From Hellea sp. (lineage in GTDB: Bacteria; Pseudomonadota; Alphaproteobacteria; Caulobacterales; Maricaulaceae), in contig JABABK010000003.1 of the NCBI GenBank assembly GCA_014238285.1, forward strand, positions 1 through 64,000: DNA of 64,000 nucleotides, in the 5' to 3' direction. Made by a program: the position numbers and the translations under genes. The notes below the pieces were generated by a model. It worked only from the letters and a program-made list of their open reading frames with translations. It was not told the origin of the DNA and made no database searches. The first letter of the stretch is position 1. The number at the start of each line of letters is the position of its first letter. Shown here piece after piece: positions 26,171-34,176 of the stretch.

Positions 26171-26983
26171 CTAAATAAATATCGCCACAGATTGAATGCC
26201 CTCCGCAACCAATACGCCAGTCCTATTCCAGAACCGCATAATCTGGGATGAGTAACCACCTTGAACGGCGGTTTGCGCGGTCTCGACCAAATACCAACCA
26301 TCTTCACTGTCAACGTCATCGACCAATATATTCACCTGCCAATTCATGGAGCTGATCGGTCCCATTTTCTTAAATGTCGGAGCGGCGGCAGGCGGTAGAA
26401 CATCGCCTAATGTTATAAAACTATCAATTCCGTTTTGAGATGCTGGATCAATATGGCGCGACCAGCAGCGAATATAGGCTTTATCCGCGCCGCTTGCAGG
26501 TCTACCGCCTTCAACCAGTTTTGTTTCAAATTGTAGAAAAAATTTTGGCACAAAAGGCCGAATATGCTTGGGCGTGAAGTCTTCAAATATTTCAGGCGCG
26601 GGATCAGAATAGGCCGGAAGGGTTTCGCTAATGTCTGACTCTCTGGCCGTGCCAAACATGAAGATCGCGCTGGCGCTAACATCATTATCACTAAGGGCTT
26701 TGACCTCTATGGTTGTCACATTGCGGCCTTGTCTTAAGAGCGAAGTTTTAAATATCGGCGTTTCATTGACAGGGCCGACAAAGGTGATTTGCATAGAGCG
26801 TAGGGGCGGGAGGTCTGGGAAGTCCCGCTTTGCTGCCGTAAGCGACAGTCCAGCTGTTAACCCGCCATAACAGGTCCGTCCCTGCCGCCAGGCGGCATCA
26901 ATAGAGCCTTGATAATGGTTGCCATGAAGCTCCAACCTATTGGCAATATCGCGAAAACCGGAAATTTGAGCAGATTGTGTCAT
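26171..26983 (-). CDS. Acyl-CoA thioesterase-like double hot-dog protein
   Basis: Protein of 270 residues, the size of a TesB-like double hot-dog thioesterase (PF13622 type). The pattern GRTCYGGLTAGLSLTAA followed by LRSMQITFVGPV is the first hot-dog helix and strand. The second half has QVNILVDDVDSEDGWYLVET and GGYSSQIMRFWNRTGVLVAE. It probably hydrolyses acyl-CoA thioesters; the substrate is unknown. No operon partner. Confidence 0.85.
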   Translation of the reverse strand: MTQSAQISGFRDIANRLELHGNHYQGSIDAAWRQGRTCYGGLTAGLSLTAAKRDFPDLPPLRSMQITFVGPVNETPIFKTSLLRQGRNVTTIEVKALSDNDVSASAIFMFGTARESDISETLPAYSDPAPEIFEDFTPKHIRPFVPKFFLQFETKLVEGGRPASGADKAYIRCWSRHIDPASQNGIDSFITLGDVLPPAAAPTFKKMGPISSMNWQVNILVDDVDSEDGWYLVETAQTAVQGGYSSQIMRFWNRTGVLVAEGIQSVAIFI

Positions 26984-27135
26984 AGAGGCATTATAATCAT
27001 GATGTTAAAGAATAGTATGCAAAAATATGCATAGGTGTGAGGCGTTTTAGAGTTGTTCTATTTGTGTTTTCAATTTCTGTTCGCTGGAATAACGACGGAT
27101 TTCCTGACATAGAAATAGGTACGGGAGTGAAAAAC

Positions 27136-27273
27136 ATGCCAGACAAAAAAGATACACAAATTGAAACCATCAAAAAATGGATCAAGCCAGAACTTATACG
27201 GCTAGATGACCAGGACACAGAAGGGAAGTTGATTGTAAATCCCCTTGAAGTTGATTTTTTTGGCCCATCTTAA
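27136..27273 (+). CDS. 45-residue peptide resembling a RiPP precursor
   Basis: Start at ATG 27136, with GGGAG eight bases upstream; a GTG start at 27037 would be longer but lacks such a site. The peptide has a charged leader ending in KKWIKPELIRLDDQDTEGK and a core-like end VNPLEVDFFGPS. The W/Y-x-x-P-x-L pattern followed by T-x-G-K resembles leader peptides of lasso-type and related proteobacterial RiPPs. No cyclase, protease or transporter gene is adjacent, so maturation, if any, would be in trans. Assignment is tentative. Confidence 0.5.
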   Translation: MPDKKDTQIETIKKWIKPELIRLDDQDTEGKLIVNPLEVDFFGPS

Positions 27274-27355
27274 ACGGATTTAAGCATTGTGATTTGAGTT
27301 GGGACTGATCAATGAAGGGATTTTTTCTTCGTTTAGAGATCAACTCTATTTTGCC

Positions 27356-27384
27356 AAAAAAAATGAGCGCTCTGAGGCGCTCAT
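27356..27384 (-). terminator. Rho-independent terminator after bfr
   Basis: On the minus strand, ATGAGCGC and GCGCTCAT form a perfect 8-bp stem with a 6-base loop, followed by a run of eight T. It lies about 75 bases after the bfr stop and would end that transcript. Confidence 0.85.
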
Positions 27385-27457
27385 AGAGGGGAATAACCAC
27401 TTTATAGAGGAAGTCCCTAATTAAAACTGTGATCTAAATCACGCTTTTGGCGATTTA

Positions 27458-27934
27458 TTATTCTGCTGCGCCGGATTGCAGCTGGATATAGTTTTGAATG
27501 CCCATTTGCCCGATCAGTTCCTGCTGGGTTTCAAGCCAGTCGACATGTTCTTCTTCGTTGGTCAGGATTTTTTGCAGGAGGTCACGACTGACATAGTCCC
27601 GCACTTTTTCGCAGTGCTCAACACCGTCACGCAAAAGCGGTATAGCGTCATGTTCGAGCTTAAGATCACATTCGAGGATTTCTTCGACATTTTCTCCAAT
27701 GCGAAGTTTGCCAAGATCCTGTAAATTCGGCAGGCCTTTTAAGAACAAAAGACGGTCAATCAGCCAGTCGGCGTGCTCCATCTCCTCGATGGATTCTTTA
27801 TATTCTTTTTCGGCCAGCTTGCTAACGCCCCAGTCTTTGAGCATTCTTGAGTGGAGAAAATACTGATTAATAGCCGTCAGCTCATTTTTGAGAGCTTTGT
27901 TCAAATAGGTAATGACTTCGGGATTGTCGCGCAT
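27458..27934 (-). CDS. bfr: Bacterioferritin
   Basis: Start set at 27934 (MRDNPEVITYLNKALKNEL), where GGAG precedes the ATG, giving 158 residues exactly as in E. coli. The ferroxidase ligands Glu18, Glu51, His54, Glu94, Glu127 and His130 and the haem ligand Met52 are all at the expected positions. Forms a 24-subunit haem-containing iron store. The bfd gene lies upstream on the same strand, 120 bases away, so the pair is likely iron-regulated together. Confidence 0.97.
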   Translation of the reverse strand: MRDNPEVITYLNKALKNELTAINQYFLHSRMLKDWGVSKLAEKEYKESIEEMEHADWLIDRLLFLKGLPNLQDLGKLRIGENVEEILECDLKLEHDAIPLLRDGVEHCEKVRDYVSRDLLQKILTNEEEHVDWLETQQELIGQMGIQNYIQLQSGAAE

Positions 27935-28054
27935 ATCTGTCTCCGTTTTTTCCAAAAGACTAGACTATGTTTTGATCGTCAATCAAAAAGCGGGCGACTC
28001 ATTCTCAATTGCGCAAAAAACTGCGCAGCTGCAAATCATGTGCAATAAATAGGT

Positions 28055-28246
28055 TTATTCAGCGGCCATAAGAGGCTGAGAACAGGCTTTTAGGAGGGCC
28101 AGGCGCTCTTCAATAGAATCGCGGCACTGTCCGCAATTAAAGCTTTTACCGCAGTGTTTTTGGACCTGCACAGCGGTTATTGCGCCGCAAGCTGCAGCTT
28201 TATCGACGGCGGCCGTATTGATGTTATTACAAACACAATGGATCAT
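28055..28246 (-). CDS. bfd: Bacterioferritin-associated ferredoxin
   Basis: Protein of 63 residues with the Bfd pattern of four [2Fe-2S] cysteines: CVC at residues 4-6 and CGQC at 38-41. It reduces the bacterioferritin core so that iron is released. It lies upstream of bfr. No ribosome binding site precedes the ATG and a TTGACA box lies ~30 bases upstream, so its mRNA may be leaderless. Confidence 0.92.
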   Translation of the reverse strand: MIHCVCNNINTAAVDKAAACGAITAVQVQKHCGKSFNCGQCRDSIEERLALLKACSQPLMAAE

Positions 28247-28252
28247 GTGTGC

Positions 28253-28281
28253 GTGTTACTGCAACTGCGAATGATTGTCAA
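28253..28281 (-). promoter_or_regulatory. bfd promoter with Fur-like box
   Basis: On the minus strand a perfect TTGACA (28281-28276) is followed after 17 bases by a weak TAACAC. TGACAATCATTCGCA (28280-28266) overlaps the -35 and matches the 7-1-7 Fur box TGATAATNATTATCA at most positions. A Fur-family regulator is encoded at 31004-31411. Confidence 0.55.
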
Positions 28282-28345
28282 TCCAATCTAGCCCTGATTT
28301 GCAGCTGGTTTGATTATAGACTAAGGATAGAATCGAGGAGAGGGT

Positions 28346-29377
28346 ATGAGCGCCATAAAAAACCTAAAGGTCAGTGTTTTAGGCGCAGGATCGATTGGCT
28401 GTTATGTGGGCGGATATTTGCAATCCGTTGGCTGTCAGGTGACATTTATTGGCCGAAGCCGAGTTAAGTGGGATGTGGACTTGAGGGGGCTGACACTCAC
28501 ACATTACCGCCGCAAGCCGATAGATTTACGCCGAGAGGACATGAAGTATGAAATGGGGTATGATAACCTTGACAGCGCCGATGTAATTCTGATCTGCGTA
28601 AAGTCTCAAGATACGGCGGCCATTGCAGAAACGATCGCCGAAAATTTAACAACTACGCCGCTTTTAATTAGCCTTCAAAACGGCGTTAACAATCAACATG
28701 TGCTTGAGCACCAAACAGGGCTTTTGACATTAGGCGCCATTGTACCTTTCAACGTTACGCCCGTTCATAGGGGTGAGTTTCACTGCGGAACCGAAGGCAA
28801 GTTACTTATTGAAGCTTCAGATGACTCCCGTTTGGCAACTGTCGTTAAGGCATTTCGGAAGTCCAAAATGGGCGCGAAGACAACACCCAATATAGCCGAT
28901 TATCAATGGGGAAAGCTGCTTGTGAATCTGAACAATGCTCTAAGTGCATTGTCAGGCGGAACATTGCGTGAGGGATTATCGCAAAAAGACTACCGTTTAA
29001 CGTTAGCAGCGATGATGGAAGAGGGGCTTGAAATTTGTCAGGGCGCAGGCTTAAACCCCAAAACTTTCGGTAAAGCTTCAATACATCGGACCATTTCCAT
29101 ATTGCGACTACCGAATATTGCCTTCGGCCCGATCATGAGCGCTATTCTCAAAATTGATGCAAATGCCCGATCCTCTATGCTGGATGACCTTGAAGGTGGT
29201 AAAGATAGTGAAGTCGATTTTCTGCAAGGTGAAATTGTCAGATTAGCGACCAGCACGGGCCAATACGCTCAAATTAATGGTATAGTCCTTCAACAAGTTT
29301 ACGCCGCTTTCAAAGCACATCAATCGCCAAATATGAGCGGTCAAGAGATGCTCGAATTAATCCAAGGGAACGTTTGA
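28346..29377 (+). CDS. 2-dehydropantoate 2-reductase-family protein
   Basis: Protein of 343 residues. The N-terminal NADP-binding Rossmann motif is VLGAGSIGCYVGGYL, the PanE/ApbA domain continues with ICVKSQDTAA and SLQNGVNN, and the C-domain carries the catalytic-type Lys in DYQWGKLLVNLNNALSAL. It would reduce 2-dehydropantoate to pantoate in coenzyme A synthesis, although many ApbA family members act on other ketoacids. A GGAGAGG site precedes the ATG. The next gene follows by 36 bases. Confidence 0.88.
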   Translation: MSAIKNLKVSVLGAGSIGCYVGGYLQSVGCQVTFIGRSRVKWDVDLRGLTLTHYRRKPIDLRREDMKYEMGYDNLDSADVILICVKSQDTAAIAETIAENLTTTPLLISLQNGVNNQHVLEHQTGLLTLGAIVPFNVTPVHRGEFHCGTEGKLLIEASDDSRLATVVKAFRKSKMGAKTTPNIADYQWGKLLVNLNNALSALSGGTLREGLSQKDYRLTLAAMMEEGLEICQGAGLNPKTFGKASIHRTISILRLPNIAFGPIMSAILKIDANARSSMLDDLEGGKDSEVDFLQGEIVRLATSTGQYAQINGIVLQQVYAAFKAHQSPNMSGQEMLELIQGNV

Positions 29378-29413
29378 ACGATGATCTATTAGGCCATCCC
29401 AGCGGGAGTATCT

Positions 29414-30148
29414 ATGACAACGATTAAACGTGAAGCATATGGGTTAACAGTCATTGGTATTGAGCCCTTCGGATTTGATAAATCTAGAACCGATTTTGAT
29501 CTCATTATGGTTAAAAACGCTCAGCAGGTTGCGCTGTGGGAAGCGCGGGTAAAAGAACGGAAACAAGGGTTTGGTCAGGTCCTTGAACTTGGTATTCGCC
29601 ACGGCGGTAGCATACCCTATTTGTCCAATCTATGTCAGGCTGATTTTATAGTTGGTGTGGATATTGTTAAAGAAGATCCAAGCATTCGCGAGGTTCTTGA
29701 TGGCTCAGCTTTGGCTGGACAGTATGAGTTATATTTTGAAACCGAGCAAACCGATGAAATTGCTATCCCAAAAATAATAGAAAAACACTTTTCGAACGGC
29801 TTGGATATGGTGGTAGATGATGCGTCCCATTTATTGGACGAAACGAGACGTTCGTTTGAGTTATTATTCCCAAAAGTTAAACCTGGCGGGCTATACGTTA
29901 TTGAAGATTATGCTTGGGCGCAAAATGAAAGTTTTGCTTATCTTGCCGAGGATAGATTCCGTAATAAGCCAGCTACAATTCAAATCGTTTTAGAAATAAC
30001 AATGCTCATGACAACACAAAAAGATTGGGTTTCGAAAGTCTCATGTGACTTTAACACTATCACTGTTGAGCGCGGTAAAGCAGAAATTCCCAACCCGTTT
30101 TTTCTGAGAAAAAATATTATGAATTGGGCGGGATGGGATCTTGAATGA
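29414..30148 (+). CDS. Class I SAM-dependent methyltransferase
   Basis: Protein of 244 residues. SAM-binding motif I is VLELGIRHGGSIPYLSNL, motif II area FIVGVDIV, and DMVVDDASHLLDETRRSFEL with GGLYVIEDYAW matches methyltransferases related to macrocin O-methyltransferase and rhamnosyl O-methyltransferases. The substrate is unknown. It lacks any sugar or polyketide gene neighbour. GGGAG lies upstream of the start. Confidence 0.8.
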   Translation: MTTIKREAYGLTVIGIEPFGFDKSRTDFDLIMVKNAQQVALWEARVKERKQGFGQVLELGIRHGGSIPYLSNLCQADFIVGVDIVKEDPSIREVLDGSALAGQYELYFETEQTDEIAIPKIIEKHFSNGLDMVVDDASHLLDETRRSFELLFPKVKPGGLYVIEDYAWAQNESFAYLAEDRFRNKPATIQIVLEITMLMTTQKDWVSKVSCDFNTITVERGKAEIPNPFFLRKNIMNWAGWDLE

Positions 30149-30162
30149 GGGGCTTGAGTTTC

Positions 30163-30993
30163 CTAATCGCAAATGGCTTCTTTTAGAGGGCCTTCTTGCG
30201 GCATGCCGATGGCGTGGAAACCGCCGTCCACATGATGGGTTTCGCCCGTACAGGACAGTCCAAGATCAGACAGAAGATAAAGCGCTGCGCCGGCAACGCC
30301 TAAAGGGTCCGTGTTATCCTGCATGGCGCTGGCGGCCTTGTTGAATTTAAACATATGACGACCTGAGCCAATACCAGCCGCCGCTAGTGTTTTGATCGGG
30401 CCTGCTGAGATAGCGTTGACGCGAATGCCGCGAGGTCCAAGGTCAGCTGCGATATAGCGCGTACAGGCTTCAAGAGCGGCTTTGGCGACGCCCATAACAT
30501 TGTAATTTGGGATAACCCGCTCTGAGCCCAGATAGGTCAGTGTCACCATAGCGCCGTCATCATTCATGATCTCGCTCGCGCGCTTTGCCGCGTCGACGAA
30601 TGAATACGCAGAAATATCGAGGGCGGATTTAAAGCCTTCGCGCGTGGTCTGGTCGATGAACGATCCTGCGAGTTGATCTTTACCAGCAAAGGCGATGGCA
30701 TGAACCAGAAAGTCAATTTTACCCCATTTTTCTTTTAATGTAGCAAAGGTGGAATCCATAGTTTCGTCATTGGTGACGTCACATTCGACCAAAATATCAG
30801 ACCCGACAGATTCTGCCAGTGGTCCAACCCGGCGCAGTAGTGCCTCGCCCTGATAGGTAAAGGCAATCTCTGCGCCCTGCGCTGCGAGTTGCCGCGCGAT
30901 CGCCCAAGCGATGGAGTTTTTATTGGCAACGCCCATGATCAGGCCGCGTTTACCCTTCATCAGATTTCCAGTTGGAAAATTCTGTTCCGCCAT
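30163..30993 (-). CDS. fabI: Enoyl-[acyl-carrier-protein] reductase FabI
   Basis: Protein of 276 residues, a short-chain reductase that completes the fatty-acid elongation cycle with NADH. The N-terminal GLIMGVANKNSIAWAIA is the FabI form of the cofactor loop; the catalytic Tyr-X6-Lys is in NYNVMGVAKAALE. This enzyme is the triclosan target in many bacteria. It follows fur by ten bases with AAGGAT upstream, the last gene of the minus-strand run nfu-tsaB-rimI-fur-fabI. Confidence 0.95.
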   Translation of the reverse strand: MAEQNFPTGNLMKGKRGLIMGVANKNSIAWAIARQLAAQGAEIAFTYQGEALLRRVGPLAESVGSDILVECDVTNDETMDSTFATLKEKWGKIDFLVHAIAFAGKDQLAGSFIDQTTREGFKSALDISAYSFVDAAKRASEIMNDDGAMVTLTYLGSERVIPNYNVMGVAKAALEACTRYIAADLGPRGIRVNAISAGPIKTLAAAGIGSGRHMFKFNKAASAMQDNTDPLGVAGAALYLLSDLGLSCTGETHHVDGGFHAIGMPQEGPLKEAICD

Positions 30994-31003
30994 GATGATA
31001 TCC

Positions 31004-31411
31004 TTATTTTATCTTTTTACCGTAAAGTTCAAGTCTATGATCTACGAGTTCATAGCCTAACTTACGGGCAATTTTTTCCTGAAGTTCTTCAATTTCAGCG
31101 TCCATAAATTCAATAACTTCGCCGGAGACGACATCGATCAAATGATCATGATGGTCTTCATCGGCGGTTTCGTAGCGCGCGCGACCATCACGAAAATCGT
31201 GAGTTTCGATAATGCCGGCGTCGGCGAATAGACGGACGGTACGGTAAACAGTCGCGAGCGATATTTTTGGGTCAACGGCGGCAGCGCGGCTATAAAGCTC
31301 TTCGGCATCTGGGTGGTCGTCTGAGGCTGATAGGACTTTGGCGATCACACGTCTTTGATCTGTCATACGAAGGCCGCGTTCTGCACATTTATCTTCTACC
31401 CAGCTACCCAT
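31004..31411 (-). CDS. fur: Fur-family transcriptional regulator
   Basis: Start set at 31411 (MGSWVEDKCAERGLRMTDQ), giving 135 residues; an upstream in-frame ATG at 31438 is possible. The winged-helix region RMTDQRRVIAKVLSASDDHP and the metal-binding segment EDHHDHLIDVVSGEVIEF are typical of alphaproteobacterial Fur/Mur. The C-terminal Cys pairs of some Fur proteins are missing. It may respond to iron or manganese. It lies within an operon with rimI and fabI. Confidence 0.9.
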   Translation of the reverse strand: MGSWVEDKCAERGLRMTDQRRVIAKVLSASDDHPDAEELYSRAAAVDPKISLATVYRTVRLFADAGIIETHDFRDGRARYETADEDHHDHLIDVVSGEVIEFMDAEIEELQEKIARKLGYELVDHRLELYGKKIK

Positions 31412-31454
31412 GATTCTCTCTTTTCTCTTACGCGGCAATCTATAGACCTAGGCC

Positions 31455-31886
31455 CTAGACGTCTAGCCTTTTGCGATAGGTCACGGCGGCTACACGTCCT
31501 TTTTCTCGCCGGTAATAGGCCGGACGCCGTCCATAGGGTTCATAGGCACATGATTTATAGAGTTCTATCGCAGGGGCATTGTCTTCTGCGACTTCCAAAA
31601 ATAGGATGTCAGCCCCTTTTTGACTTAGGACTTGTTCGCCGGCGGTTAATAACTTTCTACCGATTCCTTTTTTGCGGTGATCAGGGTCAGTCACAATGGT
31701 TAGAACTTCAGCTTGATCCATTGTGTGCTGTATGATGATGAATCCGCTTAGAAGCTCACCATAGCCTATACAAATATCCCGCTGCAAATGGGTTTCCATA
31801 TCCTGATGAGGCCAATTCGGTGTAATTGCTTTTTCGTGAAGCTCCGCCATAGCCAGAGCATCTTGTAGCTTAAGTGTTCTAATCAA
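31455..31886 (-). CDS. rimI: RimI-like GNAT N-acetyltransferase
   Basis: Start proposed at TTG 31886, whose TTGA overlaps the tsaB stop by four bases, giving 143 residues, normal for RimI. The acetyl-CoA loop is DPDHRKKGIGRKLLTAGE, followed by FLEVAEDNAPAIELYKSCAY and GRRPAYYRREKG. RimI acetylates the N-terminus of S18 and other proteins. The tsaB-rimI order is common in bacteria and supports the assignment. Confidence 0.88.
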   Translation of the reverse strand: MIRTLKLQDALAMAELHEKAITPNWPHQDMETHLQRDICIGYGELLSGFIIIQHTMDQAEVLTIVTDPDHRKKGIGRKLLTAGEQVLSQKGADILFLEVAEDNAPAIELYKSCAYEPYGRRPAYYRREKGRVAAVTYRKRLDV

Positions 31887-32515
31887 GGGATTATTCCGCC
31901 GGGCAGTTTCGCGTCTGGCGGCCGTGAATAAAGCGGCGCTGCCGGATGGGTTTGAGGCGTTCTTTCTATGGAAAGCCACGCTAATGCAGGCGCAGATAAA
32001 TGCTCTACGGAATTTTCCAAGTCAAAATGAGCCAGCCCATCGCCGACCATATGATCAAAAGACAAGGCGTTAATCGCCGTTTTGGCATCGTCAATAGATT
32101 GCGTTCGTGGCGCGTGTATTTCGACGCCGCGGGTATAGGCGGCCCAGCACAATTCTTTACGCCTGACATCCATAATGCTCACGACGCGCTTGTCTTGACT
32201 CGGGTCAATTTGCGCGGCTAAAACTTCTAAAGCAGATAGGCCGATAACGGGAATTTTATGTGGCAATGCAAAGCCTTTGGCAAAAGCGAGGGCGACCCGG
32301 AGGCCAGTGAAACTTCCGGGGCCAGTACAAACCGAAATACGGTTTATATCGGAGGCTTTGATTTGCGCGTTTTCCATAATACCGCCCACCATAGGGGCAA
32401 GGCGTTCGGCATGGCCTCGGCCAATTTTTTCGCTTTTGTGTGCAAGGATACGCGCCTCGTTAACGAGGGCGGCGCTGCACCAAGGGCCAGTCGTATCCAG
32501 AGCCAAGACTATCAT
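31883..32515 (-). CDS. tsaB: tRNA t6A synthesis protein TsaB
   Basis: Protein of 210 residues with the ASKHA-fold start MIVLALDTTGPWCSAALV and the conserved segment VCTGPGSFTGLRVALAFAKG. TsaB forms a complex with TsaD and TsaE to make threonylcarbamoyl-adenosine 37 in ANN-decoding tRNAs. It follows nfu by six bases and overlaps rimI by four. Confidence 0.95.
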   Translation of the reverse strand: MIVLALDTTGPWCSAALVNEARILAHKSEKIGRGHAERLAPMVGGIMENAQIKASDINRISVCTGPGSFTGLRVALAFAKGFALPHKIPVIGLSALEVLAAQIDPSQDKRVVSIMDVRRKELCWAAYTRGVEIHAPRTQSIDDAKTAINALSFDHMVGDGLAHFDLENSVEHLSAPALAWLSIERTPQTHPAAPLYSRPPDAKLPGGIIP

Positions 32516-32521
32516 GAATGA

Positions 32522-33097
32522 TCAAATGACTTGTTCGACCCGCGTAACTTCCGGGACGTAATGTTTGAGCAGGTTTTCAACACCCGATTTTAAGGTCATG
32601 GAGGATGATGGACAACCCGCGCAAGCGCCGCGCATTTCCAAAAAGACCGCGCCGTCTGTTTCGTCAAAATGTTTAAAGACGATGTCGCCGCCGTCTTGAG
32701 CTACGGCAGGACGGACGCGAAGCTCAATCAATTCTTTGATTTGCTCGACGATTTCGAGGGTTTCGCCTTCATAGGTATGCTCTTCATCAAGTTCGGCTGC
32801 AATTTGCTCCGTTAGTGGGGTGCCGCCAGCGACAAAGAAATCCATAATAGCGCCCAGGGTCGCCGGTTTTAAATGTTTCCATTCCGATGTTTCAGATTTT
32901 GTCACAGACACATAGTCTTCACCAAAGAAGACGCGGGCGATATCCGGGATCATGAACAGCATTTCGGCCAGGGGCGCATGATTGACATCATCACCACGCT
33001 GAAAATCTTGCGGCGGACGACCTTTGCCGGCCACATCGCGGCCCGGCAGGAATTTCAAGGTTGCGGGGTTGGGGGTATCCTCAGTCTGGATAAACAT
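32522..33097 (-). CDS. NfuA-type iron-sulfur carrier protein
   Basis: Start set at 33097 (MFIQTEDTPNPATLKFLPG), with AAGGAG upstream; earlier in-frame ATGs lack a site. The 191-residue protein has an Nfu N-domain, then the NifU C-domain with the cluster-binding CxxC in MRGACAGCPSSSMTLKSGV. Such proteins carry 4Fe-4S clusters to target enzymes. First gene of the minus-strand run through fabI. Confidence 0.94.
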   Translation of the reverse strand: MFIQTEDTPNPATLKFLPGRDVAGKGRPPQDFQRGDDVNHAPLAEMLFMIPDIARVFFGEDYVSVTKSETSEWKHLKPATLGAIMDFFVAGGTPLTEQIAAELDEEHTYEGETLEIVEQIKELIELRVRPAVAQDGGDIVFKHFDETDGAVFLEMRGACAGCPSSSMTLKSGVENLLKHYVPEVTRVEQVI

Positions 33098-33192
33098 CAA
33101 AGGCTCCTTCATTTCATCGTTGTACATGGCGATTTTAGGGGCCAACTGCAATAGGTGTGTTAAAAATTATATCAGCCGCTTGACCCGCGCCT

Positions 33193-34176
33193 TTGTCCGC
33201 GCTTTGTAGGGGCGTGCGATTATTTATTTTCATTCCCTTATTATTATCGGCATGTACCAGCCTCAACACGCGCCTGCCTGACGTGCCCCAAAGCGCTATC
33301 AAGGCAGAGCAAGCGGAGCAGGAAAAGCTCGCTTTTGCTCAAATTGACACCCTAAGGGAACGGCTTGACCGTGTCGCCCACAAGGTTTTGCAGGCCAATG
33401 TTGATTTATGCGAAAAACCCGGTCTTGATATCGGCGTCGTGACTCAGACGGTTAAATCCTTTCCAAAAGAACTTCGCGCGGGCGCGAAAAGAGAACTTGA
33501 CTTAACCGAAGACCCCGTTGTGGTTTATGTTCGCTTTGGGTCCGTAGGTCAGAGAGCTGGCCTTAAAAAAGGAGATCAACTGCTGGATGAAGACGGTAAT
33601 GCTCTGGCATCTCCTAGCAAAGCTCTAACGCGGCATTTATCCGCTCAGCAGCCTATAAGCCGTTCCCGAGATGATCAGATTGAAGTTATCGAGCTTAAAC
33701 CACAGACGAGCTGTGATTACCTCGTCATGCTTAAAATGAGTTCAGTGATTAATGCCTATGCTAATGGCAAGGCGATTGCTGTGACGGCAGGCATGCTGGA
33801 TTTCGTCAAATCAGACGATGAGCTGGCCTATATTATAGGCCACGAACTCGCCCATAACACTCAAAGCCATATCCGAAAGTCTATCACCAATTATGTTTTG
33901 TCTTTGGGGGGTACGCGTTATACTCGGCCATTTGAAGCCGAGGCGGATTATGTAGGTTTATATTATATGGAACGGGCAGGTTTTGACAGCGCGGGTGTAG
34001 AAGACATGTGGCGACGACTTGCAAAACTATCCATTCGCCCGATTGGCCGCGCTAAAACGCACCCTGCCTATCCATCCCGCACAGTACAAATTCGTGCGAC
34101 GCATGATGAAATCGAGGCAAAACGGGCTATGGGTGAAGCTTTGCGGCCTGAGCCTAAAGAGGCGAGCGATGAATAG
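33193..34176 (+). CDS. M48-family metallopeptidase lipoprotein with PDZ domain (1)
   Basis: Protein of up to 327 residues. Start is uncertain: TTG 33193 gives a normal-length lipoprotein signal (RLFIFIPLLLSAC lipobox), GTG 33214 gives a short one. A PDZ-like part (GQRAGLKKGDQLLDEDG, residues about 110-165) precedes the M48 peptidase domain with HELAHNTQSH and the downstream zinc ligand region FEAEADYVGLYYMERAG. Probably an outer-membrane-anchored periplasmic protease, as in the BepA/LoiP group. It overlaps a paralogue by eight bases. Confidence 0.85.
   Translation: MSALCRGVRLFIFIPLLLSACTSLNTRLPDVPQSAIKAEQAEQEKLAFAQIDTLRERLDRVAHKVLQANVDLCEKPGLDIGVVTQTVKSFPKELRAGAKRELDLTEDPVVVYVRFGSVGQRAGLKKGDQLLDEDGNALASPSKALTRHLSAQQPISRSRDDQIEVIELKPQTSCDYLVMLKMSSVINAYANGKAIAVTAGMLDFVKSDDELAYIIGHELAHNTQSHIRKSITNYVLSLGGTRYTRPFEAEADYVGLYYMERAGFDSAGVEDMWRRLAKLSIRPIGRAKTHPAYPSRTVQIRATHDEIEAKRAMGEALRPEPKEASDE

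Noticed and set aside
27428..27443. CRP/FNR-like palindrome TGTGATCTAAATCACG
   Set aside because: A good dyad, but it lies after the 3' end of bfr and downstream of the peptide gene, with no gene start to control; probably chance.
31355..31735. 126-codon + strand frame opposite fur and rimI
   Set aside because: Complementary to two recognised genes; no ribosome binding site.
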